From Kosmotogaceae bacterium (GTDB lineage: Bacteria > Thermotogota > Thermotogae > Petrotogales > Kosmotogaceae): 27,518 nucleotides of DNA. The stretch is from NCBI GenBank assembly GCA_003444085.1, contig DLVL01000011.1, positions 56,426 through 83,943 of the forward strand, in the 5' to 3' direction. Shown in pieces: positions 1 through 7,663 of the stretch. The position numbers and the translations under genes were made by a program. The notes beneath the pieces are model-generated. The model saw nothing but the letters and a program-made list of their open reading frames with translations, searched no databases and had not been told where the DNA came from. Within the stretch, counting starts at the first letter, position 1; every line of letters starts with the position of its first letter.

Positions 1-16
1 CCCCCCGAAGTGTTCA

Positions 17-2506
17 TCACTGGTCAGAGAAAGGGAAAGTTATCTCGAAGTAGGGAAGCGCACCACCAGAACCGAAATTGACTCCAAGCTGAAAACGCAA
101 ACGGGCTCTTGAGTATAGATAAATCGTCTCGTATTTATAGATCAGGACTCTCCACATTATCGTTTCTGCAAACAAAAGGGCTGTATCGATCCCATACCCC
201 TCTGAAGAAAAATGAACGAGTTGACCATAGTTGATATCCCGCCTGGAAAAGGGATACTCAAACCCAGCGGAAAAGCCTGCCAGAATTGGTGCCTCAGAAT
301 GAAAGCCCTTGAATCTTATGGGAACCACGGAGGGGTCTCCCACAGCAAAACGAGTAATACCAGAGCTGCTCACAGTGAAACGGTCACCAATCCACGCAGC
401 TCTAAGCTCTATCATTCCATCGACTGTGTTTGCGCGCAAGGTTTGAGTGTCTCTGAGGCTTATCGTCGCACTGGCCATTGATAACCCGTTGAGCAGTAGT
501 GCTGAGTCCGTGAGTCTTACCGAACCCGAAAGTGAGCCCTTGAAAGGCAGTTGAGCTGTAGCTTTCCACCCGGCAGAGATGCTTCGTGTGATTCCGTAGT
601 CCCTTGTGAGTGCAAGCTCAACGAAAGATCCCGATTGAGCTGCAAAGAAAGACAGCTCAAGGTCAACAACCGAAAACCTTCTTGATAAAATGTCAATCCC
701 TAGAAAAGGCTTGCTTAGCGAGCCATCGATGCCGAACGAGAGCATCGTCTTTGTAGTACCGAGCAGATCCTCGAAAACAGTGCCGACTCCCATCCTTTCA
801 GGAATGGTGTAGACATTCTGCCAGTCAATAAAAAGAGAGTACGGACGAGCATCATGGATCAGCTGTTCTTCCACATGAGGGCAGTCTGTTTCAGAGCCTT
901 TGATGATTCTGTCATGGAGCCCCTGAGAGAGGCTTATTACTCTCGAAGCAAGTGCATGGGAGACAACACGGTATGTATTTCCATCAAAACTTGGCCAAGA
1001 GCACAAGCCAAACGCCTGAGTCGAAATGACAATATCCGTCGTTTCAGGGTCGAAGAGACCTGTGAAAGAAGTATCCCCCTGGATGGCAGACAATGCGAGT
1101 TGCTGCTGTGACCAGTTCCCAAGGTTGAAGTCGAGACCGAAATCGATTAGGCGTGTGTTCTGAAACTGGGCGTCATAAATGAGCAAAAGGCTCTTATCTT
1201 CACAAATCAGTTTTGCCGCAATATATCGTGAGTCTGGTGAAACTGTGAGTTGTCCCAACCAGGAAAAGTGTTGGACACAACTGTAAAGGCGTACTCTTCT
1301 GGATGTTCTCAATGAGTAACTTTCCAGGTAATACCTTCCGTTGTCATTGACAATCATTGCCAGACGATCTCTTCCCATGAACTGTGCTGAAACAACATGA
1401 TCCTGTATGAAGGTGAAATCGAAGTAGTTTTCTGTGGTATAGAGTCTTCCCTGAAGACATCCATCAATCTCCTCGAGTAGTGTAAGTGCTGCCATCCCTT
1501 CTATAACGGAAAAGTCGAGTATCTCCTCTTCAAATGACAAAAGGACTGTCCCGTCATGTATCAATCTTGTAAAACCGCTAGAAGAGTTAACCACGGAATA
1601 GTAATCCTTTCCCTGAAAGACCCTTAACATTCTGACCATCTCGTTTGATGTAAGCATTTCGGGGCTGGTCTTGAGACCGGTGATGGCAACTGTACCAATA
1701 CGGTCTTTGATATATCGGGTATGTTCAAGACGAAGCTCAGCGAATCTTTTGCCAAATACTTCATTGAGTGCTCTGTCTATTCCGAATAACATATTCCAAC
1801 CTGAGCCGAGATACTCTATCAGTTCAAGGATTTTCTCGTGTCCATGAACTGAGGAGAGATACTCCATGAATGACAGAGCAAAAAGAGCTCTTGGGAGTGT
1901 CCCGCCAGGAGTGAAGCCAGAGATCAACTCCTCATCGGAGAAAGCTTTCTCTGAGTCAATGTATGAGTGAAGAACAGACAAAGCATTTATGTCATTGTTC
2001 ACGTCTACAACACTCTTCATTCCAGGATACGTTAGAGCATCGAGAAACCATACAGGAATAAACAGATTGAGAGCAGCGTATTCTTTGAAGCTCCGCATAA
2101 ATCTGCTTGAATCTTTCAGAATCAGATCTATTGCATAAGTCCTGGCCACTTCAAAAGCTATGCTGTTCTCTATCCAGGATCCTGTAAACCAATCAGGGCT
2201 GCTATCCTGACAGACACCTACGTAGATTTTGTAAGGACTCAATGCACGAACCACGCCAACGTCGTTACAACCAGTAAGTACAAAGACGATGCTCTGATCC
2301 AGGTCATTGCGGAATTCTGCGCTGAAGGTCTTGAAGAGTTCGCTTGTGTAAGAAACTACTCCCGCAACCAGGTCCTCCACATTCTTTTGATACACATAAA
2401 CTGCTTTCTCTGTCTCATATACCATCCAGTCCCCAGAAGTCTGCGCTATGGACAAAGATGCTGTTATTAACAGGATGGTCAGAAGGAGCAATGAGAACCT
2501 CTTCAT
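17..2506 (-). CDS. Exported peptidase-MA-like (degenerate) / propeller / beta-barrel-like protein
   Basis: About 829 residues. The start is ATG at 2506, preceded by GAGGTG at 2518-2513; an in-frame TTG at 2524 has no good ribosome site. Residues 1-21 are a typical signal peptide, so the protein is exported. Residues about 25-290 resemble the peptidase MA-like (gluzincin) domain: a helical hydrophobic segment, then IPVWFLDAL where the family has a PxWFxEG motif, then a NEVFGKRFAEL segment. The zinc motif HExxH is FEVAR here (residues 118-122), and the Glu of WFxEG is Asp, so a working protease is unlikely. The middle (about 300-560) has repeated short strand patterns of the TolB/WD40 propeller type. 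The C-terminal 250 residues are beta-rich and end in FEITFPF plus three residues, as in outer-membrane barrels. The same three-part order is known from other bacteria, from memory. Its role in the Thermotogota outer envelope is unknown. Domain calls are by eye. Confidence 0.7.
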   Translation of the reverse strand: MKRFSLLLLTILLITASLSIAQTSGDWMVYETEKAVYVYQKNVEDLVAGVVSYTSELFKTFSAEFRNDLDQSIVFVLTGCNDVGVVRALSPYKIYVGVCQDSSPDWFTGSWIENSIAFEVARTYAIDLILKDSSRFMRSFKEYAALNLFIPVWFLDALTYPGMKSVVDVNNDINALSVLHSYIDSEKAFSDEELISGFTPGGTLPRALFALSFMEYLSSVHGHEKILELIEYLGSGWNMLFGIDRALNEVFGKRFAELRLEHTRYIKDRIGTVAITGLKTSPEMLTSNEMVRMLRVFQGKDYYSVVNSSSGFTRLIHDGTVLLSFEEEILDFSVIEGMAALTLLEEIDGCLQGRLYTTENYFDFTFIQDHVVSAQFMGRDRLAMIVNDNGRYYLESYSLRTSRRVRLYSCVQHFSWLGQLTVSPDSRYIAAKLICEDKSLLLIYDAQFQNTRLIDFGLDFNLGNWSQQQLALSAIQGDTSFTGLFDPETTDIVISTQAFGLCSWPSFDGNTYRVVSHALASRVISLSQGLHDRIIKGSETDCPHVEEQLIHDARPYSLFIDWQNVYTIPERMGVGTVFEDLLGTTKTMLSFGIDGSLSKPFLGIDILSRRFSVVDLELSFFAAQSGSFVELALTRDYGITRSISAGWKATAQLPFKGSLSGSVRLTDSALLLNGLSMASATISLRDTQTLRANTVDGMIELRAAWIGDRFTVSSSGITRFAVGDPSVVPIRFKGFHSEAPILAGFSAGFEYPFSRRDINYGQLVHFSSEGYGIDTALLFAETIMWRVLIYKYETIYLYSRARLRFQLGVNFGSGGALPYFEITFPFSDQ

Positions 2507-2523
2507 TCGGGACACCTCAGTCA

Positions 2524-2529
2524 ATTATA
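2524..2529 (-). promoter_or_regulatory. Possible -10 element for the exported protein gene
   Basis: On the minus strand the bases read TATAAT, a perfect -10 hexamer, 17 bases upstream of the ATG at 2506. No convincing -35 is present, and the implied transcript start falls close to the ribosome site. This is a weak call. Confidence 0.3.
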
Positions 2530-2610
2530 CATGCTTCCAGAGGGCTTACTCCAGGCAGCTGTTCTGTGTTAGTCTAATATATGCAGATCACTGGTTCACG
2601 GGAGAGAACC

Positions 2611-3105
2611 ATGACAAGAAAACTATCGGATGGGGCCATATGGTTAGCAATAGGTTTTCTGTCGTCGTATTTGGTACACCTGTTTCCGATGTTTGTTGGA
2701 CAGGTACTCCTTCCACTACACTTCATTGTACTTCTTGCCGGGAGTTTGTCGGGTTCTGCTATAGGAAGTACAGTAGGTTTCGCTTTACCACTCCTTACAG
2801 CCATAACGTTGGGAAGACCTCCACTTCAGCCACCAGTTGCAATCTTCATGTCTGTAGAACTCCTCTGTTATGGGTTGATTATGGGTTTGATGAAAGAGAA
2901 GAACGTTTACATGGCCCTGGTCTATGCCTGGATTACCGGCAGGGTCGTGTTTTCCTTTGCGGTGCTGGTTGTTGCACCAATGCTGGGTTTCAAGATGGAC
3001 ACATTCAGTTCATTGATGGTCTCGTTCGCTCTCGGGATTCCAGGAGCAATAATACAGTTTCTTCTCATTCCGACGATTTCAAAGAGAGTCAAACTCTCTC
3101 GATAA
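2611..3105 (+). CDS. ECF transporter S component-like membrane protein
   Basis: 164 residues from ATG 2611, which has GGAGAG at 2601-2606; an in-frame ATG at 2581 lacks a ribosome site. The protein is almost entirely hydrophobic, with five or six membrane segments. A short segment after the second hydrophobic stretch reads LGRPPLQPP, followed by a helix starting MSVELLCYGL. This Pro-rich turn followed by a Glu-Leu-x-x-Tyr-Gly helix is typical of the small substrate-binding S components of energy-coupling-factor transporters (PF12822-like), which work with a shared EcfA/EcfA'/EcfT module. No ATPase or T component lies in this window, so it would use a module encoded elsewhere. The substrate (usually a vitamin or cofactor precursor) cannot be read from the sequence. 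The gene is 43 bases upstream of the GH13 gene on the same strand and divergent from the exported protein at its left. Confidence 0.6.
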   Translation: MTRKLSDGAIWLAIGFLSSYLVHLFPMFVGQVLLPLHFIVLLAGSLSGSAIGSTVGFALPLLTAITLGRPPLQPPVAIFMSVELLCYGLIMGLMKEKNVYMALVYAWITGRVVFSFAVLVVAPMLGFKMDTFSSLMVSFALGIPGAIIQFLLIPTISKRVKLSR

Positions 3106-3118
3106 TCTTGAGAGAGTT
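3092..3118 (+). repeat. Perfect 9-bp inverted repeat at the end of the S-component gene
   Basis: AACTCTCTC (3092-3100) pairs with GAGAGAGTT (3110-3118) around a 9-base loop that contains the TAA stop. No T-run follows, so it is not a classic terminator. A second GAGAG at 3084-3088 could compete for the same CTCTC strand. It may affect read-through into, or translation of, the GH13 gene that starts about 30 bases later. Confidence 0.5.
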
Positions 3119-3148
3119 CACTACATAAGGAGAAAAAGGAGCTGAAGA

Positions 3149-5155
3149 TTGGTCATGACTCGTATTATTCATATCGTTACTATTCTTGCTCTTTCAGTTG
3201 CCGGATTCAGCACGCCACTGATGATCAATTCTGAACATCCTCCGTCATTGGTGGCTTCGTTCTCCGGCTGGGAACCTGTCGAAATGCTTAAGGCAGAAAA
3301 CGACTGGTGGTTTCATGAGGGCCCTGGTGAACCGGGAGAATTCCTATTCTACTATCTGATTGATGAACAGCTGTACATCGATGATAAACATGAAACAGCT
3401 GAACGAGACGGTAAGATCTTCTCCTCATTCTCTGTGAAAGAAGACTATCCGGATGTCCTGCATCTTCCATGGTTGAGAGATTACTTCAATCCTGTGAATA
3501 ATACTACAGCTTATTACGCCGTCTCGGTGAAATCCACAGATGATATTTCAGTCTTCCTGGTTACCGGGCACGAGGAGAGAGAACTCACTTATCTCAAAGA
3601 GTTTGGTGGAAGACGCTTCTACAGAACTCGGGTTTCCGGCAATCCCTGCCAGCAGTACTACTTCAGAGTGGTTGTGGCAGAAGAGACGCTGTTTCTGGGT
3701 TCCAACGGATTTGGCCGGGAGAAAGTGGTTCCATTTCCATTTGAGGGGGAGAACATTCCTGTCGAATTCTTTGATGTTCCAGAGTGGTCAAAAGGTGCCG
3801 TTGTATACCAGATCTTTCCTGAACGATTTCATAACGGGAATCCCTCAAACGATCCGCCACAGGTTCAGCCGTGGGAGATTGATCCGGCACAGGCGAATCT
3901 CGGGAGTGACGGTTTCTTTGGAGGAGACCTGGAAGGAGTGATCGACAAGCTCGATTACCTTTACGATCTTGGTGTAGATGTGATATATCTGAATCCGATC
4001 TTTGAGAGTGTCTCAAGTCACAAGTACGATACTACAGACTATTTGAGAGTCGATCCTCACTTCGGTGATGACATGGTTCTCCAGGATCTTATTTACTACG
4101 CAGATCTCGATGGCATTGGAATAGTTCTTGATGGTGTGTTCAATCATTCAGGAGTTGAGTTCTGGGCATTTCAGGATGTAGTGATGCATGAAGAGGAATC
4201 AGAGTACGTTGACTGGTTCTTTATCAGGAGTTTTCCAATCAGGTCGTTTCAGGGAATGGCCCTGTCTTATGATGGTTGGAGCGGTTATGCCCACATGCCA
4301 AAGCTAAATGTCCTCAATCCTGGCTTGCAAGAGTACTTCGCACAAGTGGTTGAGAAATACGGAAGAATGGGGATTTCCGGATGGCGCCTGGATGTTGCAG
4401 GCGAGGTTCATCCGGATTTCTGGAGCGACTTCTTCAAACCGATGGTGAAGTCTATAAACCCTGAAGCGATAATTGTCGGAGAGCTATGGGGCGATTCAAG
4501 AGCATATCTGAGAGAAGATATGTTTGATTCTGTGACCAATTACTTATTTAGAGACGCTGTTTTTCGGTATGTGCTCAGAGCAGAGAATTCTGCCAGCAGA
4601 TTTGTTAGTATGACAAACTACTATCTGGCAAATTATCCCCCCCAGGTATTACATTCCTTATGGAACTTACTTGGATCACACGACACGGAGAGAATCTACA
4701 CGGCAGCCCGCCAGGATCTCGAGCTGGCAAAGATAATGGTAGGCCTGCAGATGACATTCGTAGGAAGTCCAATGATTTACTATGGAGACGAAGTGGGTAT
4801 GGTTGGAGGCGGTGACCCGGATTGCAGGCGCCCTATGACCTGGGAAGAGGATATCTGGAACAAGGAGCTGTTCTCGTTCTACAATCAGATGATCGATCTT
4901 CGGAGATCAAGAGAAGAACTCAGAACAGGCGATTACGAAGTCCTGCTTGCCGAGGAATCAGTCCTGATTTTCAGAAGGTATACAGAGAAGGATTCTACTA
5001 TTGTTATTGTGAATCCCGGCAGCAGAGACATTGAAATAAGCAGTCCTATAACTGGTGTGTTTCGGAACTTATGGAGCGCGAAGGTCGAAGAATACTCTCT
5101 TTCACAAACATTGACAATTAGCTCGAGGTCATTCACAGTGCTTTTCAACGATTGA
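3149..5155 (+). CDS. Exported GH13 alpha-amylase/neopullulanase-family enzyme
   Basis: 668 residues. The start is TTG 3149, with AAGGAG at 3136-3141 and a 7-base gap; ATG 3155 in the same frame is possible but more distant from the ribosome site. An N-terminal hydrophobic segment ending near STPL is a signal peptide, so the enzyme acts outside the cytoplasm. Residues about 25-90 resemble a starch/glycogen-binding E-set domain (SFSGWEPV) and residues 115-210 a second beta domain, as in neopullulanase/cyclomaltodextrinase relatives. The GH13 barrel starts at VVYQIFPERF. The conserved regions are visible: DGVFNHSG, GWRLDVAGEV (nucleophile D415), IIVGELWG (acid/base E445) and GSHDTER (transition-state stabiliser D512). 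The enzyme should hydrolyse alpha-1,4 (perhaps also alpha-1,6) glucans or maltooligosaccharides to feed import. It is convergent with galA. Exact substrate is not determined. Confidence 0.92.
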   Translation: MVMTRIIHIVTILALSVAGFSTPLMINSEHPPSLVASFSGWEPVEMLKAENDWWFHEGPGEPGEFLFYYLIDEQLYIDDKHETAERDGKIFSSFSVKEDYPDVLHLPWLRDYFNPVNNTTAYYAVSVKSTDDISVFLVTGHEERELTYLKEFGGRRFYRTRVSGNPCQQYYFRVVVAEETLFLGSNGFGREKVVPFPFEGENIPVEFFDVPEWSKGAVVYQIFPERFHNGNPSNDPPQVQPWEIDPAQANLGSDGFFGGDLEGVIDKLDYLYDLGVDVIYLNPIFESVSSHKYDTTDYLRVDPHFGDDMVLQDLIYYADLDGIGIVLDGVFNHSGVEFWAFQDVVMHEEESEYVDWFFIRSFPIRSFQGMALSYDGWSGYAHMPKLNVLNPGLQEYFAQVVEKYGRMGISGWRLDVAGEVHPDFWSDFFKPMVKSINPEAIIVGELWGDSRAYLREDMFDSVTNYLFRDAVFRYVLRAENSASRFVSMTNYYLANYPPQVLHSLWNLLGSHDTERIYTAARQDLELAKIMVGLQMTFVGSPMIYYGDEVGMVGGGDPDCRRPMTWEEDIWNKELFSFYNQMIDLRRSREELRTGDYEVLLAEESVLIFRRYTEKDSTIVIVNPGSRDIEISSPITGVFRNLWSAKVEEYSLSQTLTISSRSFTVLFND

Positions 5156-5166
5156 TGGATTGATGA

Positions 5167-5209
5167 GCGGAAGTGATGAACCCTGGACCCAGTGTCTCCG
5201 CGCGTTTTT
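5167..5209 (+). terminator. Weak candidate terminator between GH13 and galA
   Basis: GCGGA (5167-5171) can pair with TCCGC (5197-5201), enclosing a small CTGG/CCAG-type inner stem, and five T follow at 5205-5209. The stem is short and the loop long, so this is a weak call. It lies in the 62-base gap between two convergent genes, where a terminator is expected. Confidence 0.3.
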
Positions 5210-5217
5210 AGAAGCTC

Positions 5218-6981
5218 TCAAGCACTCTTATCAAACGGATAGATCCAGACCGCGTGAGGTTTTACCTTCTGGACCAGGATGTGCGTTGACTCTCCCAGCC
5301 AGTCAAAAACGCTTTGCGGGATCCTCACTTCACGTTCGGAATCTGCTAGATTTACCAGCGCAATCATAGAAGGCTTCTGCGATCCTTTGGCTCCAATAAT
5401 GAAGATATCGTTATCACCGTTCAGAAAAGTCCGCGCATATCTTCCCCTCATAGAGAGTGCCTGTTTGAGTATACTCAGGTCTTCTCTGCTAACCAGCTCC
5501 ATGTCGTCGCTTTCCAGAAGAAGGTTGTCAAGTATTCCACAGACCAGGGCAAACATCATCTTCTCCTGTCTTGATAGTTCAGCATCACTGCCTCTGAGGA
5601 TGATCGTATCGGGGTCGTTCAACCAGAGTCTCTCATGCATGAATGCCCTTGTAAGAGCATTTCTTATCGAGTTCTTAAAGCTGGGGATACCATTGTCAGG
5701 TACATCAGAATTCCAGGAAGGTGCGGTATCTGCTCCAATTCTCATTGCATCAACGAACCCTACTGACGGGAGAAGGGGTGCTCCACATCCAACGATAAAC
5801 ACTTCGCTTCCCAGACCCTCTCTAATGATTTCAAGACCCCTGATATATGCCTCAACAGGTGTAACGTCTGGCTCATACCTTCTACCAGGAATCGCGCCGG
5901 CAAAGAGAAAATCTATCTTTACGTACTCAAACTCGGCATCACGAATACGGGTCATTGTTTCTCTTAAGAAATCTCTGGCTTCAGGGTTTGTTGTGTCAAC
6001 AGAGAATATGTCCTTTCCCCAGTTCCGGTAGGCGCGCTTTGGCTTCCCACCCGAGTCTTTGACAAGCCAGTCTTTGTGTTTCAAGAATAAGCTGGATGTT
6101 TCCGAGGCACTGAACGGAGCAACCCAAATACCAGGTTTGAGATCGTGAGCACGTATTAACCCGGAAATCTCGTCCAGAGAGGGGAACTTCGAATTGGTCA
6201 CAGTCCAGTCGCCAATGTCTGCCTGGTAGCCATCGTCAAGCTGGATCAGGTCGAAAGGAATGTCGCCAGATTTGGCAAGCCGCGAAATGATTTCAACGTT
6301 TTTCTTCAGCTCGTCGAAATCGATCTCTTCGAAATAGTTGTACCAACTGCACCAGCCAATTCCTTCACGATGCTTCATAACTGGCTTTCTGTGACTTTTG
6401 ATCATGTCAGCGTATTTTTCAAGCATTGATGATGGATCTTCTCCCGTCAAGACTACTAATGATTCCAGTGAAATACTCTTACCCGGGCTCAGGGGTGTAC
6501 CGAACAACTCAACCCTTGCTTCAAGCATCTCTCTGGATGCATCCCAAACCAGGTATGGGTGGGATATCCGCGAGTCAATAAAGCCTGCCATTACCGATCT
6601 CGAACAAGCAAAATAGTCAGATGGAAGGATCCCGGCGCTCAGAACCTCAGGAATCGGAGTGAGATGATAAGGTGTGGTACCAGTTATCTTCACAAAGTCA
6701 AGCCATGCCCGGGGATCGGGCTGACTCGTGTGAGCCTTGAAGGGGAGCCAGGACTGCCAGGAGTTCATATAAACAGGAGGATATACTTCTGTGATATTCA
6801 GAAGATCCATACTTCCCAGCTTCATGGTTTCATCGCTGATATTGTGAAGGTCTGCAGATATGATTGTGGCGCCGTTCTTCAAGCGAGTGTTGAAGATTAT
6901 TCTCAGTCCTGCACGCTCTACAGAAACCTCTCCTTCGGTAACAGGCGTGGGTTCTCTTCGCCCCGAAAAGAAGAGCCTCAT
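5218..6981 (-). CDS. galA: Alpha-galactosidase, GH36 (melibiase)
   Basis: 587 residues from ATG 6981; another ATG two codons upstream (6987) is only 2 bases from the GAGGAGG ribosome site at 6996-6990, while 6981 has an 8-base gap. There is no signal peptide, so the enzyme is cytoplasmic and removes alpha-1,6-galactose from imported melibiose, raffinose or galactomannan fragments. GH36 hallmarks are present: an N-terminal beta domain, GWCSWYNYF, IQLDDGYQ, PGIWVAPF, the nucleophile in YVKIDF (D357) and the acid/base in MRIGADTAPSW (D418). The 61-residue spacing of the two catalytic Asp agrees closely with Thermotoga maritima GalA as I recall it. The size is also close to that enzyme (about 550). 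The gene follows nrdG by 13 bases and is probably co-transcribed with nrdDG, an odd metabolic pairing; a separate internal promoter was not seen. Confidence 0.93.
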   Translation of the reverse strand: MRLFFSGRREPTPVTEGEVSVERAGLRIIFNTRLKNGATIISADLHNISDETMKLGSMDLLNITEVYPPVYMNSWQSWLPFKAHTSQPDPRAWLDFVKITGTTPYHLTPIPEVLSAGILPSDYFACSRSVMAGFIDSRISHPYLVWDASREMLEARVELFGTPLSPGKSISLESLVVLTGEDPSSMLEKYADMIKSHRKPVMKHREGIGWCSWYNYFEEIDFDELKKNVEIISRLAKSGDIPFDLIQLDDGYQADIGDWTVTNSKFPSLDEISGLIRAHDLKPGIWVAPFSASETSSLFLKHKDWLVKDSGGKPKRAYRNWGKDIFSVDTTNPEARDFLRETMTRIRDAEFEYVKIDFLFAGAIPGRRYEPDVTPVEAYIRGLEIIREGLGSEVFIVGCGAPLLPSVGFVDAMRIGADTAPSWNSDVPDNGIPSFKNSIRNALTRAFMHERLWLNDPDTIILRGSDAELSRQEKMMFALVCGILDNLLLESDDMELVSREDLSILKQALSMRGRYARTFLNGDNDIFIIGAKGSQKPSMIALVNLADSEREVRIPQSVFDWLGESTHILVQKVKPHAVWIYPFDKSA

Positions 6982-6994
6982 CAACATCGCCTCC

Positions 6995-7663
6995 TCAAAG
7001 CCTCAGTCTCACTTCTTTAACACACCTTTGTAGACCTTCCGCGAATTCCTCGACTACTTCTGGTGTATTAGCTGGTCTTCCGTCAAGATAGCACTGCTGA
7101 ACGGCTACGACGGACGAAGAATCAAGTACAGCACAGAACTCTTCTGGATGTTTCGCGTCTACATAGTCAGGATACATCGTTATCCTTACTTCATGTTCAG
7201 TGAAGCTTCTGGCTACTTCAAGAGAACGCAGTACAGTGGAGAGTTCAATCCCGAGATATCTTTCGTAAGCTATTGTCTTGAGATCAACAGCAATCATGTC
7301 TGCCACTCCACGTAGAGCTTCAAGAACCCCCGGGTTGCTTCCATTTGAATCAACCTTGATCTGCAGAGAAGGAAAAACCTCTTTGAAACTTGAGAGGAAT
7401 GATACTAGTTGCTTTCCGTGCAGGGTAGGCTCTCCTCCTGTTACTACTATACCGTCGATAATCGCTGTTCTGCTTGAAACTACCTTAATGACATCATCGA
7501 TGGTGAATGAACCTTCTTGTCTCCTTCGAAGCTCAGGATTATGACAATAGGGGCAGTTGAGATTACAGCCTGAGGTAAACAGAACCAGCGAGATTCTCCC
7601 GGGATAATCCACCAGACTCGTCTTCTTGAGTCCTGCGAAGGTCATCGAGTTTGTCTCTTTCAA
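6995..7663 (-). CDS. nrdG: Anaerobic ribonucleotide reductase activating enzyme (radical SAM)
   Basis: 222 residues from TTG 7663 with AAGGAG at 7680-7675 (11-base gap); ATG 7645 in the same frame would give 216 residues and fits the usual family start just before GLKKTSLVDYPG. The radical-SAM motif CNLNCPYC (Cx3Cx2C) binds a 4Fe-4S cluster, and VVTGGEPT is the glycine-rich SAM-binding motif. DSNGSNP and DMIAVDLKT are further family motifs. The enzyme makes the glycyl radical on NrdD in the cytoplasm under anaerobic conditions. It belongs to the PflA-like NrdG type. The start lies inside the 3' end of nrdD, so translation is likely coupled to it. Confidence 0.9.
   Translation of the reverse strand: MKETNSMTFAGLKKTSLVDYPGRISLVLFTSGCNLNCPYCHNPELRRRQEGSFTIDDVIKVVSSRTAIIDGIVVTGGEPTLHGKQLVSFLSSFKEVFPSLQIKVDSNGSNPGVLEALRGVADMIAVDLKTIAYERYLGIELSTVLRSLEVARSFTEHEVRITMYPDYVDAKHPEEFCAVLDSSSVVAVQQCYLDGRPANTPEVVEEFAEGLQRCVKEVRLRL

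Noticed and set aside
2448..3128. A 226-codon plus-strand frame covering the S-component gene
   Set aside because: It overlaps the hydrophobic S-component frame and the signal peptide of the minus-strand gene, and has no sensible composition or ribosome site.
5279..6031. A 250-codon open frame on the plus strand inside galA
   Set aside because: It is antisense to conserved GH36 motifs, has Ser-rich composition typical of a shadow frame, and has no recognisable domain.
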